Shown piece after piece: positions 32,353 to 40,031 of a DNA stretch of 64,000 nt (within the stretch, counting starts at the first letter, position 1; every line of letters begins with the position of its first letter). The notes under the pieces are model-generated. The model was not told the origin of the DNA. It saw nothing but the letters and a program-made list of their open reading frames with translations, and made no database searches. The translations under genes and the position numbers were made by a program. Origin of the DNA: Ferdinandcohnia salidurans (GTDB taxonomy: Bacteria > Bacillota > Bacilli > Bacillales > Bacillaceae_L); NCBI RefSeq assembly GCF_042680725.1, contig NZ_JBHUEK010000026.1, positions 103,453 to 167,452 on the forward strand. The letters are read 5' to 3'.

Positions 32353-32736
32353 TTAGTCTGGTGTATTTACCATAATGCCTGCTACTTGTTGAAGTCTAGC
32401 ATAGAAGCCTTGAGCTACCTCACCGGTAAGTTCCGTTTCTTCAAATGCCTCTTTCATACAACGTAGCCAAGCTTTTGCACGAGTTGGTGTAACTTCAAAA
32501 GGCATATGACGATGTCTCATGGCTGGAGGTCCGAATTCATTACTATATAATGTAGGTCCACCTAGAAACTGAGTCAAGAACATATATTGCTTTCGTTTAA
32601 TTTCCTCAATATCTCCTTCGAACAAAGGAGCTAAATCTGGATCTGCATATACCTTCGGATAAAATGCATTTACTAAATTATGAATGGCTTCTGCGCCACC
32701 AATCTCTTCATATACTGTATTAAGTTTGAAGTCCAT
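32353..32736 (-). CDS. yjbI: truncated haemoglobin (group II, YjbI-like)
   Basis: 127 residues from ATG 32736, which follows GGCGGGTG. Globin features: FYPKVYADPDLAPLF (B helix tyrosine), QFLGGPTLYSNEFG, RHRHMPF with the proximal His, and KAWLRCM with the conserved Trp of group II (trHbO). It binds oxygen or peroxide at haem; in B. subtilis YjbI is linked to oxidation chemistry. An in-frame GTG three codons upstream lies on the ribosome site and is unlikely. Confidence 0.92.
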   Translation of the reverse strand: MDFKLNTVYEEIGGAEAIHNLVNAFYPKVYADPDLAPLFEGDIEEIKRKQYMFLTQFLGGPTLYSNEFGPPAMRHRHMPFEVTPTRAKAWLRCMKEAFEETELTGEVAQGFYARLQQVAGIMVNTPD

Positions 32737-32953
32737 ACTAATCACCCGCCGCTAATTTTCTTTATAAGTACTATATCAATACTAAAAACAATATGGTGTG
32801 ATTTGAATCACAAGTCATAGATAATGATTCCCATATAAAAGAATGTTTGCTATTATAAAAATACCGGAAGAATTTGTATTATCATTTAACAAGTATCCTT
32901 GTTTTATCTTAAACAAATACAAAGGTAATTACAATTAGGAGTGTGAAAATTAC

Positions 32954-34222
32954 GTGGACGATTTGCCACTGAGTACCATTATTTTGTTACTCATTCTTAT
33001 CATGTTATCAGCGTTTTTCTCAGCAAGTGAAACAGCCTATTCAAGTGTTAACCGAATAAGACTGAAGAATTATGTGGATGAAAAGCGACGTGGAAGTAAG
33101 AAAGCGTTTTTTATTACGGAGAACTTTGATAACGCCCTTTCAACAATATTAGTTGGAAATAATATCGTAAATATTGCTGCTGCATCAATAGCCTCAAAAG
33201 TAGCAACAGATCTTTTTGGTGGGAATACGGGACTTGTTATCAGTACCTTTGTGATGACATTACTTATTTTAATATTTGGGGAGGTTCTTCCAAAATCATT
33301 TGCAAAAGAAAATGCGGAAAGCTTCTCATTAAGAGTCTCCGGTATATTATTTACATTAATGAAGATTCTGACACCAATTACATATCTATTTGGACTATTA
33401 AAAGCATTGGCAGCTAAGCTCATCAAAAGTAATAATGATGCTCCGTCTTTTACAGAAGAAGAAATCAAAGTAATGGTTGATTTAAGCGAGGAAGAAGGAG
33501 TTATTGACAATAAAGAGAAAGAATTAGTGCATCGATCACTCGACTTTAATGATATTTTAGTGGGAGAAATTTTAACACCACGCATTGACATGGTTGCGGT
33601 TGAGGTCAATGATTCGATTGAAAATATTCGAGATATGTTTTTAGAGGAACGCTTTTCACGTGTACCGGTTTATGAGGACAACATTGATAATATAATTGGG
33701 ATTTTATCAGAACGTGAATTTTTAAGCCTTCTCGTTCAACAAAAGAACATAAATGTCCGTTCAATTATTCGTAAACCATTCTTTGTAGTTGAATCAATGA
33801 AAATCTCAACTCTACTCCCTGAACTTCAAAAAAGTAAAACGCATCTAGCAATTGTTGTGGATGAATTTGGTGGAACTTCAGGTTTGATTACTCTAGAGGA
33901 CATTCTAGAGGAAATAGTGGGAGAAATTTGGGATGAACATGATGAAAAGATTAAATATATTACACAAATAGATGAAAATACGTATGAAATAAACGCAGAT
34001 ATGCCACTTGACGATTTTGCTGATATCATTGGGATTAAAGAGCCTGAGAGCTCACACTATTCAGTAGGTGGTTGGATTTTTGAATCATTTGAAAAAATTC
34101 CAGTTGTCGGAGATACGTTTGACTACATGCATCTTACAATAAAAGTCACCGAAGTTGAAAACCGCCGCATTAGAAAGGTTTTCGTGGAAGTAAACCAACC
34201 TATATTAGATATCGAAGATTAA
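32954..34222 (+). CDS. CNNM/CorC-type membrane protein (DUF21, CBS pair, CorC_HlyC)
   Basis: 422 residues in the order DUF21 TM domain (SAFFSASETAYSSVNRIRL; four TM helices to about 150), two CBS domains (TPRIDMVAVE ... RVPVYEDNIDNIIGIL; about 200-330), and a C-terminal CorC_HlyC domain (GGTSGLITLEDILEEIVGEI ... about 340-415). Often named haemolysin-like; the family is implicated in Mg2+ efflux or homeostasis. GTG start with AGGAG about 11 nt upstream. Monocistronic. Confidence 0.9.
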   Translation: MDDLPLSTIILLLILIMLSAFFSASETAYSSVNRIRLKNYVDEKRRGSKKAFFITENFDNALSTILVGNNIVNIAAASIASKVATDLFGGNTGLVISTFVMTLLILIFGEVLPKSFAKENAESFSLRVSGILFTLMKILTPITYLFGLLKALAAKLIKSNNDAPSFTEEEIKVMVDLSEEEGVIDNKEKELVHRSLDFNDILVGEILTPRIDMVAVEVNDSIENIRDMFLEERFSRVPVYEDNIDNIIGILSEREFLSLLVQQKNINVRSIIRKPFFVVESMKISTLLPELQKSKTHLAIVVDEFGGTSGLITLEDILEEIVGEIWDEHDEKIKYITQIDENTYEINADMPLDDFADIIGIKEPESSHYSVGGWIFESFEKIPVVGDTFDYMHLTIKVTEVENRRIRKVFVEVNQPILDIED

Positions 34223-34229
34223 AATATTC

Positions 34230-34286
34230 AGGGGACGGTTCTCTTGGTTTTCATGAAAATGGAAACCTGCAGGACCGCCCCCTTTG
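34230..34286. terminator. extragenic palindrome / terminator
   Basis: GGGGACGGTTCT (34231-34242) pairs imperfectly with AGGACCGCCCCC across 28 nt that include a second small stem, followed by CTTTG. GGGGACGGTTCTC palindromes recur in Bacillus intergenic regions, so it may be a repeated element recruited as convergent terminator. Confidence 0.6.
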
Positions 34287-34290
34287 TACT

Positions 34291-34680
34291 TTATTGGATA
34301 ATACTAGCCACAGTCTGGGGTATGGGGACTTTGTCATCAACGCCATATTTCTTCTCAAACGAGTGATATTCAAAAAGTGTTCCTTCGGGTGATGTCACGG
34401 TAAGGTCCAGAATATAGTCACCATGATCGCCTTTTGTCTCTAGATAAAAGGTAGTATCTGCAATCTTTAGATGATAAAAATGATACTGGAATCCAAGAAA
34501 TTCTTTGACATCGAAACTCGTGTCTGGGTGGGTCGAAATATACCCGGCAAGTTCATCTATCGTTGACATTGGCCGATTCAAAACAGTGTTTATTTTTTCT
34601 TTTACCATTTGGGATGTTGTTGTCAACGTATCTTTTGCCTTTGTTGTTATATCCCGAATAATTTGATTTACTTCACTCAA
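34291..34680 (-). CDS. hypothetical protein
   Basis: 129 residues: a helical, Thr/Lys-rich N-terminus (to about 40) and a beta-rich C-terminal part (FYHLKIADTTFYLETKGDHGDYILDLTVTSPEG in two motifs: KIADTTFYLETKG; YILDLTVTSPEG). I do not recognise the family. TTG start with AGGAGAG 8 nt upstream. It lies downstream of two short genes in the same direction and could be cotranscribed with them or independent. Confidence 0.65.
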   Translation of the reverse strand: MSEVNQIIRDITTKAKDTLTTTSQMVKEKINTVLNRPMSTIDELAGYISTHPDTSFDVKEFLGFQYHFYHLKIADTTFYLETKGDHGDYILDLTVTSPEGTLFEYHSFEKKYGVDDKVPIPQTVASIIQ

Positions 34681-34711
34681 TGCGGATCTCTCCTAATAGG
34701 AATTTCTAGTC

Positions 34712-34930
34712 TTATGAATAGTAATCCTGGTAGCCTTCATTAGATGATTCAGCCTTTTTTTCATTGGTACTATTGAAAGGGGCTGTAATCTCGCCTTCCA
34801 TATAAGAATCACTCACTTGTTCATGAGTTGTAGCTAATCCGGAAGATAATTGATCATTCTTACCATAATCTTCTGGTTGATAATGTCTTGCAGCTAATTC
34901 ATCAGTATTGTTTTGTATTTTATCCTTCAA
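34712..34930 (-). CDS. yozQ: DUF4025 (YozQ-like) small protein
   Basis: 72 residues, hydrophilic. The block SGLATTHEQVSDSYMEG is what I recall as characteristic of DUF4025/YozQ, found in spore formers. TTG start, with AGGAGGG well placed. Function unknown. A sporulation link is only suggested by the neighbouring SASP gene. Confidence 0.72.
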   Translation of the reverse strand: MKDKIQNNTDELAARHYQPEDYGKNDQLSSGLATTHEQVSDSYMEGEITAPFNSTNEKKAESSNEGYQDYYS

Positions 34931-35027
34931 AGCAAAACCCTCCTATAAATAATATCTTCTAGCTTAGTATCCCAACAACAATATCTAATAAATCAAGTCA
35001 AAAGTTGGAACATTATCCTTATATAAA

Positions 35028-35060
35028 AACAAGAGACACCCTTAAAGGGTGCCTCTTAAG
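35028..35060 (-). terminator. Terminator of the SASP gene
   Basis: AAGAGACACCC pairs with GGGTGCCTCTT, and the minus-strand read continues into TTGTTTTT. Confidence 0.88.
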
Positions 35061-35079
35061 CCAAAATATTTAATTGTTA

Positions 35080-35277
35080 TTAAGCTTTTCCACCCATAGA
35101 TTGTTGAGCGAAAGATACTAAACGTTTTGTAATTTCTCCACCAACTGATCCGTTTGCGCGAGATGTAGTGTCAGCACCTAAGTTAACACCAAATTCTTGA
35201 GCAATTTCATACTTCATTTGGTCGATAGCTTGTTGAGCACCTGGTACTACTAATTGGTTACTATTGTTGTTTGCCAT
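35080..35277 (-). CDS. alpha/beta-type small acid-soluble spore protein
   Basis: 65 residues with all family marks: the germination protease site YEIAQEFGV, LGADTTSRANGSVGGEITKRLV, and a Gln/Asn-rich start (NNNSNQLVVPGAQQA). These proteins coat spore DNA and protect it from UV and hydrolysis, then are degraded by GPR during germination. AAGGAGATGAAGG precedes ATG. A sigma-G promoter lies about 165 nt upstream, giving an unusually long leader. Confidence 0.97.
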   Translation of the reverse strand: MANNNSNQLVVPGAQQAIDQMKYEIAQEFGVNLGADTTSRANGSVGGEITKRLVSFAQQSMGGKA

Positions 35278-35437
35278 TTTTCCTTCATCTCCTTAAACTG
35301 ATTTTTATTTGGTGGGTTACTCCGGAATTGCACCAGATATAAGGGATTCCTTAGCCTCTAGGCTAACCCGAGTAAAAACTGTTTAAAGATTGTTTCGGTG
35401 TTGCTTGGTGAGTTGTTGTTGCTGTGTTTGTACTAAG

Positions 35438-35466
35438 TATTATGTGACGAAGAGAAGATTATATTC
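35438..35466 (-). promoter_or_regulatory. sigma-G promoter of the SASP gene
   Basis: Minus strand: GAATA (35466-35462), a 17-bp spacer, CATAATA (35444-35438). This is close to the forespore sigma-G consensus and suits a SASP gene. The leader of roughly 150 nt includes the hairpin TTAGCC-TAGA-GGCTAA. Confidence 0.75.
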
Positions 35467-35567
35467 GAAAATTTATCTACCAATTAATTCCTATGAAAAA
35501 GAAAGCATAACAGTATTGTTTCATCAAAAACTATCGGTAAGTAATTAAGAATATAGGAGAGAAGACC

Positions 35568-35810
35568 ATGCCAATTTGTCCATTATGTAATGGCTTTAAC
35601 AATGCTAGCTTCTCATGTGCACAATGTGGGAATTCCTTAGAGGATTCAGGACGTATTATCGATTATTTTGATGATTATAGTGCATATATGCCAATTGATG
35701 AGATGAAAAAAATAGACGGCATCCAAACAACTTTTCAAAACAATGAATGTGCTCATCTATTTTATTGTCCGAACTGTCATAACCAAGAAACGATTCTTAT
35801 TAAAGAATAG
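35568..35810 (+). CDS. small zinc-ribbon-like protein, unknown function
   Basis: 80 residues with paired cysteines: CPLC (5-8) and CAQC near the start, CPNC near the end, arranged as zinc-ribbon halves around a central acidic stretch (DYFDDYSAYMPIDEM). No family recognised. AGGAGAG lies about 8 nt before ATG, and a strong terminator follows, so it is a single-gene unit. Confidence 0.75.
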   Translation: MPICPLCNGFNNASFSCAQCGNSLEDSGRIIDYFDDYSAYMPIDEMKKIDGIQTTFQNNECAHLFYCPNCHNQETILIKE

Positions 35811-35827
35811 TAAATCTAGATCAATGT

Positions 35828-35856
35828 AAAAAAGTCGCCCAAGTGGGCGACTTTCT
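35828..35856. terminator. Convergent bidirectional terminator
   Basis: AAAGTCGCCC (35831-35840) pairs with GGGCGACTTT (35845-35854) with A/T tracts on both sides, between the zinc-ribbon gene and msmX. Confidence 0.93.
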
Positions 35857-35865
35857 ATTTTAAAA

Positions 35866-36963
35866 TTAACGAATTCTACTTTCAGTTTCAGCATCGAAGA
35901 AGTGGGATTTGTTCATGTCAAATGCTAGTTCGATTGTTTCACCTGGTTTTGCTTGTGTACGAGAATCAACACGTGCAACGAAGTCAGTATCATTAAGCTG
36001 TGAATAAAGCATTGTTTCTGCTCCAGTTAATTCTGATACTTCAATAAGTGCATTAATTTTAGATCCTTGTGAAGACTCAATAAATACAGGCTCATCATGG
36101 ATGTCCTCAGGACGAATACCAAGGATGATGTCTTTGTTTACATAGCCTTGCTCACGAAGAACTTTCATTTTACCTTCAGGAACTGCAATATTTACATTAC
36201 CGATTGTAAATGTACCATCTTTTAAAGTACCTGGGAAGAAGTTCATCGCAGGGGATCCAATGAAACCAGCAACGAATACATTTTCAGGGTTATCATAAAC
36301 ATCTTTTGGTGCACCAACTTGTTGAATAATACCATCTTTCATAACAACAAGACGAGTAGCCATTGTCATCGCTTCTGTTTGGTCATGCGTTACGTAAATA
36401 GTAGTTGTTTGCAGACGTTGGTGAAGTTTAGAAATTTCTGCACGCATTTGTACACGAAGCTTTGCATCAAGGTTAGATAAAGGTTCATCCATTAAGAATA
36501 CCTTTGCGTCACGAACAATCGCACGACCTAATGCAACACGCTGACGTTGACCACCTGATAATGCTTTTGGCTTACGTTGTAAGTATTCTTCTAGGCCAAG
36601 AATTTTTGCTGCTTCTTTCACACGACGATCAATTTCGTCTTTAGGGAATTTACGAAGCTTTAATCCGAAAGCCATGTTATCATACACACTCATATGTGGA
36701 TATAATGCATAGTTTTGGAATACCATCGCGATGTCACGGTCTTTAGGAGCAACATCATTCACGCGTTTTTCATCAATGAAGAAATCACCTTGGGAAATTT
36801 CTTCTAGTCCTGCAATCATACGTAAAGTTGTAGATTTACCACAACCAGATGGACCTACGAATACGATGAATTCTTTATCTTGAATATGAAGGTTAAAATC
36901 TTCTACTGCTGTTACTTTATTGTCATATACTTTGTAAATATGGTCTAATACTAATTCAGCCAT
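35866..36963 (-). CDS. msmX: multi-sugar ABC importer ATPase MsmX
   Basis: 365 residues, the exact MsmX length. Walker A GPSGCGKST, signature LSGGQRQRVALGRAIVRDAK, Walker B VFLMDEPLSNLD, His-loop TTIYVTHDQTEAMT, then the MalK-type regulatory OB domain (GFIGSPAMNFF, LGIRPEDIHDE). In B. subtilis MsmX energises several carbohydrate importers that lack their own ATPase, and none is nearby here, consistent with that. GGAGGAG precedes ATG, and a cre site sits directly upstream. Confidence 0.97.
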   Translation of the reverse strand: MAELVLDHIYKVYDNKVTAVEDFNLHIQDKEFIVFVGPSGCGKSTTLRMIAGLEEISQGDFFIDEKRVNDVAPKDRDIAMVFQNYALYPHMSVYDNMAFGLKLRKFPKDEIDRRVKEAAKILGLEEYLQRKPKALSGGQRQRVALGRAIVRDAKVFLMDEPLSNLDAKLRVQMRAEISKLHQRLQTTTIYVTHDQTEAMTMATRLVVMKDGIIQQVGAPKDVYDNPENVFVAGFIGSPAMNFFPGTLKDGTFTIGNVNIAVPEGKMKVLREQGYVNKDIILGIRPEDIHDEPVFIESSQGSKINALIEVSELTGAETMLYSQLNDTDFVARVDSRTQAKPGETIELAFDMNKSHFFDAETESRIR

Positions 36964-36978
36964 TGTTTCTCCTCCTAG

Positions 36979-36993
36979 TGTAAACGTTTTCGA
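36979..36993 (-). promoter_or_regulatory. cre (CcpA) site upstream of msmX
   Basis: TGTAAACGTTTTCGA closely matches the cre consensus TGWNANCGNTNWCA. It lies a few nt before the msmX ribosome binding site and downstream of yxkF, so CcpA would act there as a roadblock or on an intergenic promoter. Confidence 0.75.
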
Positions 36994-37072
36994 TAGTTAA
37001 AGTTTACTTTAGAGAGGTCAAAATCGTAAATGTGTAAATTGCACAAAACTATGAAAGGGTTTTCGTGCATGT

Positions 37073-37981
37073 CTACAAATCTGAATAGTGCTCTAATTCT
37101 AGAATGGCTAAATACGTCGTAACTGCACCATGAAAATGTTTTATATCGACTCCCGATTTTTCGATGAATTTCTCAATACGATACTGTAAGCTATTCCGAT
37201 GCATGTATAAACGTTTAGCTGCATTGGATACGTTTAAATCACTTTCAAAGAAAACCTTGATTGTTTCAAGTAATTCATGGTCACCCTGAAGTTCCTCGGG
37301 TATTATATTCTTAAGTTGGTTTCGAAAACTTCTATCCAATCCTTCTAACAGTAAAAAAGGCAAAATATCGTGAAGGCGATAGACTTTCTGTTTATGTAAA
37401 AAATGCATCCCTTTACGAAACCATTCTCTTTCGTTTTGAAAAAGTGAGCCGAGATTGTCAGAAAGGGGATGGGTTTGTCCGATGAATAAATTCATATCCG
37501 TATAGAAATCACTCGTTAATGTAACGGTAATTTCATCATAAATAACATCCTCAATCATTTCCTCGTTTCTTGTTTCAATTAGAACTCCATTCGAGTCATT
37601 TTCCCATAAAAAGATCGTATCCCGTGGTAAAAGCGCTTGAATGGCTTCCTGGAATTCAAGTTTGTCGGTAATCGGTTGGTCGGCATGAAATTGAATAAAC
37701 CGGCATTGTGTAAAAGACAATTGATCTGGGAGGAGGTTTCCTTGTTGCAAAAACAAAAGGTTATACCAGAATGCCTGAGTATCCGTCATATCATTTTCAT
37801 GAGTACCGTATGGTGTAAAAAGAGAAGATAGTAGGGAAGCCTCTTTTGACGAAAGTTGCTCCTTTTTTATCCCAAACAAAGGTCCAGAATCTGTTAGAAA
37901 CCACATATATTTCTCTGTATGATATGGCGATTCGGACGTTACAAACGCATCCTTATAGTGATTCTTTAGATTTTCAAACAT
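37073..37981 (-). CDS. yxkF: PucR/CdaR-type helix-turn-helix regulator (YxkF-like)
   Basis: 302 residues. The C-terminal block (VFFESDLNVSNAAKRLYMHRNSLQYRIEKF, spanning the motifs DLNVSNAAKRLYMHRN and LQYRIEKF) is the PucR-type HTH. The N-terminal 230 residues are a poorly conserved sensor-like region. It is upstream of msmX on the same strand, as yxkF is in B. subtilis, so it may regulate sugar uptake. AAGGAG precedes ATG. Confidence 0.85.
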   Translation of the reverse strand: MFENLKNHYKDAFVTSESPYHTEKYMWFLTDSGPLFGIKKEQLSSKEASLLSSLFTPYGTHENDMTDTQAFWYNLLFLQQGNLLPDQLSFTQCRFIQFHADQPITDKLEFQEAIQALLPRDTIFLWENDSNGVLIETRNEEMIEDVIYDEITVTLTSDFYTDMNLFIGQTHPLSDNLGSLFQNEREWFRKGMHFLHKQKVYRLHDILPFLLLEGLDRSFRNQLKNIIPEELQGDHELLETIKVFFESDLNVSNAAKRLYMHRNSLQYRIEKFIEKSGVDIKHFHGAVTTYLAILELEHYSDL

Positions 37982-38007
37982 TTTAAATACTCCTTATATC
38001 GCAACAT

Positions 38008-38040
38008 AAAAAATCTCCTTCTATTATAACAGAAGGAGAA
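38008..38040 (-). terminator. Terminator upstream of yxkF
   Basis: TCTCCTTCT (38014-38022) pairs with AGAAGGAGA (38031-38039) over an 8-nt AT loop; the minus-strand read runs into TTTTTT. It ends the small gene to its right; the loop (TTATAATA) may also hold a -10 for yxkF. Confidence 0.88.
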
Positions 38041-38054
38041 GGTGTGGCTAACTG

Positions 38055-38240
38055 CTATTCAATTTCTGTTGGTGGTTCTTCCTCAACAAAGTCACGTGCT
38101 TCTTCTATATTTGTTTGACCATGAAAGCGATAGACACTTCCACCAGCCATCCCCTCGTTAATGAAGCGATCGACATCCATGAATACCTCATCTTTACCTT
38201 CATATTGAAGGTCTTCGCGTTCTTTACCTTTTTTATCCAT
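38055..38240 (-). CDS. small acidic protein, unknown function
   Basis: 61 residues, strongly charged, containing DVDRFINEGMAGGSVYRFHG and ending EEEPPTEIE. I recall similar small proteins in Bacilli but no function. ATG 38240 follows GGAGG by 8 nt; a longer frame upstream runs into a dispersed repeat and is not used. The repeat (38263-38533) lies immediately before the ribosome site, so the promoter must be in or beyond it. Confidence 0.75.
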   Translation of the reverse strand: MDKKGKEREDLQYEGKDEVFMDVDRFINEGMAGGSVYRFHGQTNIEEARDFVEEEPPTEIE

Positions 38241-38262
38241 AAAAAAACCTCCTTTATAGCGG

Positions 38263-38533
38263 ATGTTCAAAAAGTCCGGTGAAAATGACACATCGTAGTA
38301 GGAACTTCGACTAACTACCGACACGTCCTGTGTCGAACGTCGAAGTCACCACATCCTGTGGAAGCTCGTTGGCTTGTTTTTCCGTTCCTTGGAAAAGAAA
38401 AACACTTTTCCGGCGTGCGAAGCGGATTCACTGAAGCAATAACTTATGCTCACGTATTAACTACATACGTTCCGCTACTCAAAACTGCACCGCCTCGAAC
38501 TTCTTGGTCCTTTTCAACCTCCTTTTTGAACAC
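38263..38533 (-). repeat. dispersed repeat, family 1, copy B
   Basis: About 271 bp bounded by GTTCAAAAA and TTTTTGAAC. Read on the minus strand it matches the element at 27905-28183 at both ends (GTGTTCAAAAAGGAGG; TTCACCGGACTTTTTGAACA) and in a middle block (AGTTTTGAGTAGCGGAACG against AGCTTTGAGTACCGGAGCG). It has the same orientation relative to the gene downstream of it as copy A has. Confidence 0.8.
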
Positions 38534-38578
38534 GCAATTGTAGCCTTAGTTTGTGAAGGAGGTGAATAGAATATCCTG

Positions 38579-38791
38579 TTAATTATCGTAAATATGAAAA
38601 AGCATTAATTCATGAATTTGTTTGGTTATATCATTTATTACTTTTAAATCAGGATGATTGCCATGCCAATCGATGCTACCATCCTTATTATAGTTTCCAT
38701 TATATTTCGTTCCTTGATAATAGAAGGAAAAGCTCCAACCAGGAATTTTACTGCTTTTATATAGAGGTTTCCACTGAAAATGTGAGATCAT
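38579..38791 (-). CDS. yheE: YheE-family protein (DUF5342)
   Basis: 70 residues starting MISHFQWKPLYKSSKIPGW, a pattern I recognise as YheE. It lies 55 nt after the last YheC/YheD paralogue, the same neighbour as in B. subtilis. Function unknown. ATG 38791 has AAGGAG about 10 nt upstream; the preceding in-frame TTG is less likely. Confidence 0.85.
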   Translation of the reverse strand: MISHFQWKPLYKSSKIPGWSFSFYYQGTKYNGNYNKDGSIDWHGNHPDLKVINDITKQIHELMLFHIYDN

Positions 38792-38846
38792 CAATAAGCT
38801 CTCCTTAGGTAGTATTTGAACGATTCGTATAAGCAGTTTAAGGCGC

Positions 38847-40031
38847 TTACACTTTTGTCCCTTTCATTATAAGGAGTTTGGTTAAATTTTCAAGTCCTTT
38901 CTCACGAATATACGTCTCATCAAATACCATCGGTTTTGAATTGATTTCGTATATATAAATTTCGTTATTCACAGAACGCCCAAGGTCAATTGAGAATTCT
39001 CCGATAAATTCGTTGGTTTGCTCCACAAGCTCTTTTCCAATCTCAAAAACAAGTTGATGTAAAATGGCTTCATTAAACCGGCTACTTACCGATTCATATG
39101 GAATAATTGATCCACCATTTGGAACATGTGTGGTTACCTCGTTCTCGCCTGCAACTCGGACTCCAATACCGCTTATAATATACCCACTTTCGTCATAATG
39201 ACATAATAGACGTAGGTCATATCGCTTGCCTTTAAATGTGTCAGCCCGAATAGCTTTTTGCAACAGAAAATCCTCTTGTATAAATGATTCTTCATTTTTC
39301 TCCCAAAATGAGGTAAGGGATGAATAGCTTTGTTTTTCGTTTGGTGTTTCTACAATAAAATGATTCTTCCATTTTTTTATCCGGTAAAGGCCAATACCTT
39401 TATGACCAGTTGTACTTTTAATATAGAGATCCTGATGTTTTGTTATCATTTGTTCAAGGTCACTTTTTTGTTTGAGAAGTGTGGTGTCCGGAAGAAAGGA
39501 TGATACAAATTTATTTTTTCGTAAAATTTGATAAACAGTCCATTTTGAAAAAAAGGCTGGGTTAAAAAAGGGAATACCGTTTGTTCTAAAAAAAGAAACT
39601 GTATCAATGAAATGCTTCGATTTTTCCATGCGACGATAAGGAACGCGATTATATACAACGTCTGGAAGGGGTGTCCGGATTTTGATCCATTTTTGTATGG
39701 GCTGGTAAAAGGTAAAGCATTCAACTGAATGTTCCTGTAAGGAATTTGGTGTCATAACGATTCCTAAGGCACCTTCGGCCTGTAAGGAAGAAAGAATCCT
39801 TTTTAAATCTTTGAGATTTCCGATGAAGCTATTGTCTTTTGAAGAGCCGGTGAGAATCCCAATTAATGGCCCAACACGCTTTCCACTTTTAGTAACAGAA
39901 AAAGGGAGCGAATGCTCCTGCCTGCTCCCGACATAAGAAATGATTGTATTTTCCTTTCCGATTAAAAGTCCATTTTCCTCCTCACATTGATACCAATCCT
40001 GTTTTTCAATGTGATAGTAAATAGTGCTCAT
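38847..40031 (-). CDS. YheC/YheD-family ATP-grasp protein, paralogue 4
   Basis: 394 residues. ATP-grasp features: LYIKSTTGHKGIGLYRI (phosphate-binding loop), YDLRLLCHYD, and GEFSIDLGRS...IYIYEINSKPMV (metal-binding acidic residues and Asn). It diverges from its neighbours in the loop (KSTTGHKG rather than KPxxGSxG) and in ending SKPM rather than SKPG. The N-terminal 150 residues contain GPLIGILTG, shared by the family. YheC and YheD are described as spore coat-associated in B. subtilis. Its ATG overlaps the stop of the preceding gene. Confidence 0.85.
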   Translation of the reverse strand: MSTIYYHIEKQDWYQCEEENGLLIGKENTIISYVGSRQEHSLPFSVTKSGKRVGPLIGILTGSSKDNSFIGNLKDLKRILSSLQAEGALGIVMTPNSLQEHSVECFTFYQPIQKWIKIRTPLPDVVYNRVPYRRMEKSKHFIDTVSFFRTNGIPFFNPAFFSKWTVYQILRKNKFVSSFLPDTTLLKQKSDLEQMITKHQDLYIKSTTGHKGIGLYRIKKWKNHFIVETPNEKQSYSSLTSFWEKNEESFIQEDFLLQKAIRADTFKGKRYDLRLLCHYDESGYIISGIGVRVAGENEVTTHVPNGGSIIPYESVSSRFNEAILHQLVFEIGKELVEQTNEFIGEFSIDLGRSVNNEIYIYEINSKPMVFDETYIREKGLENLTKLLIMKGTKV

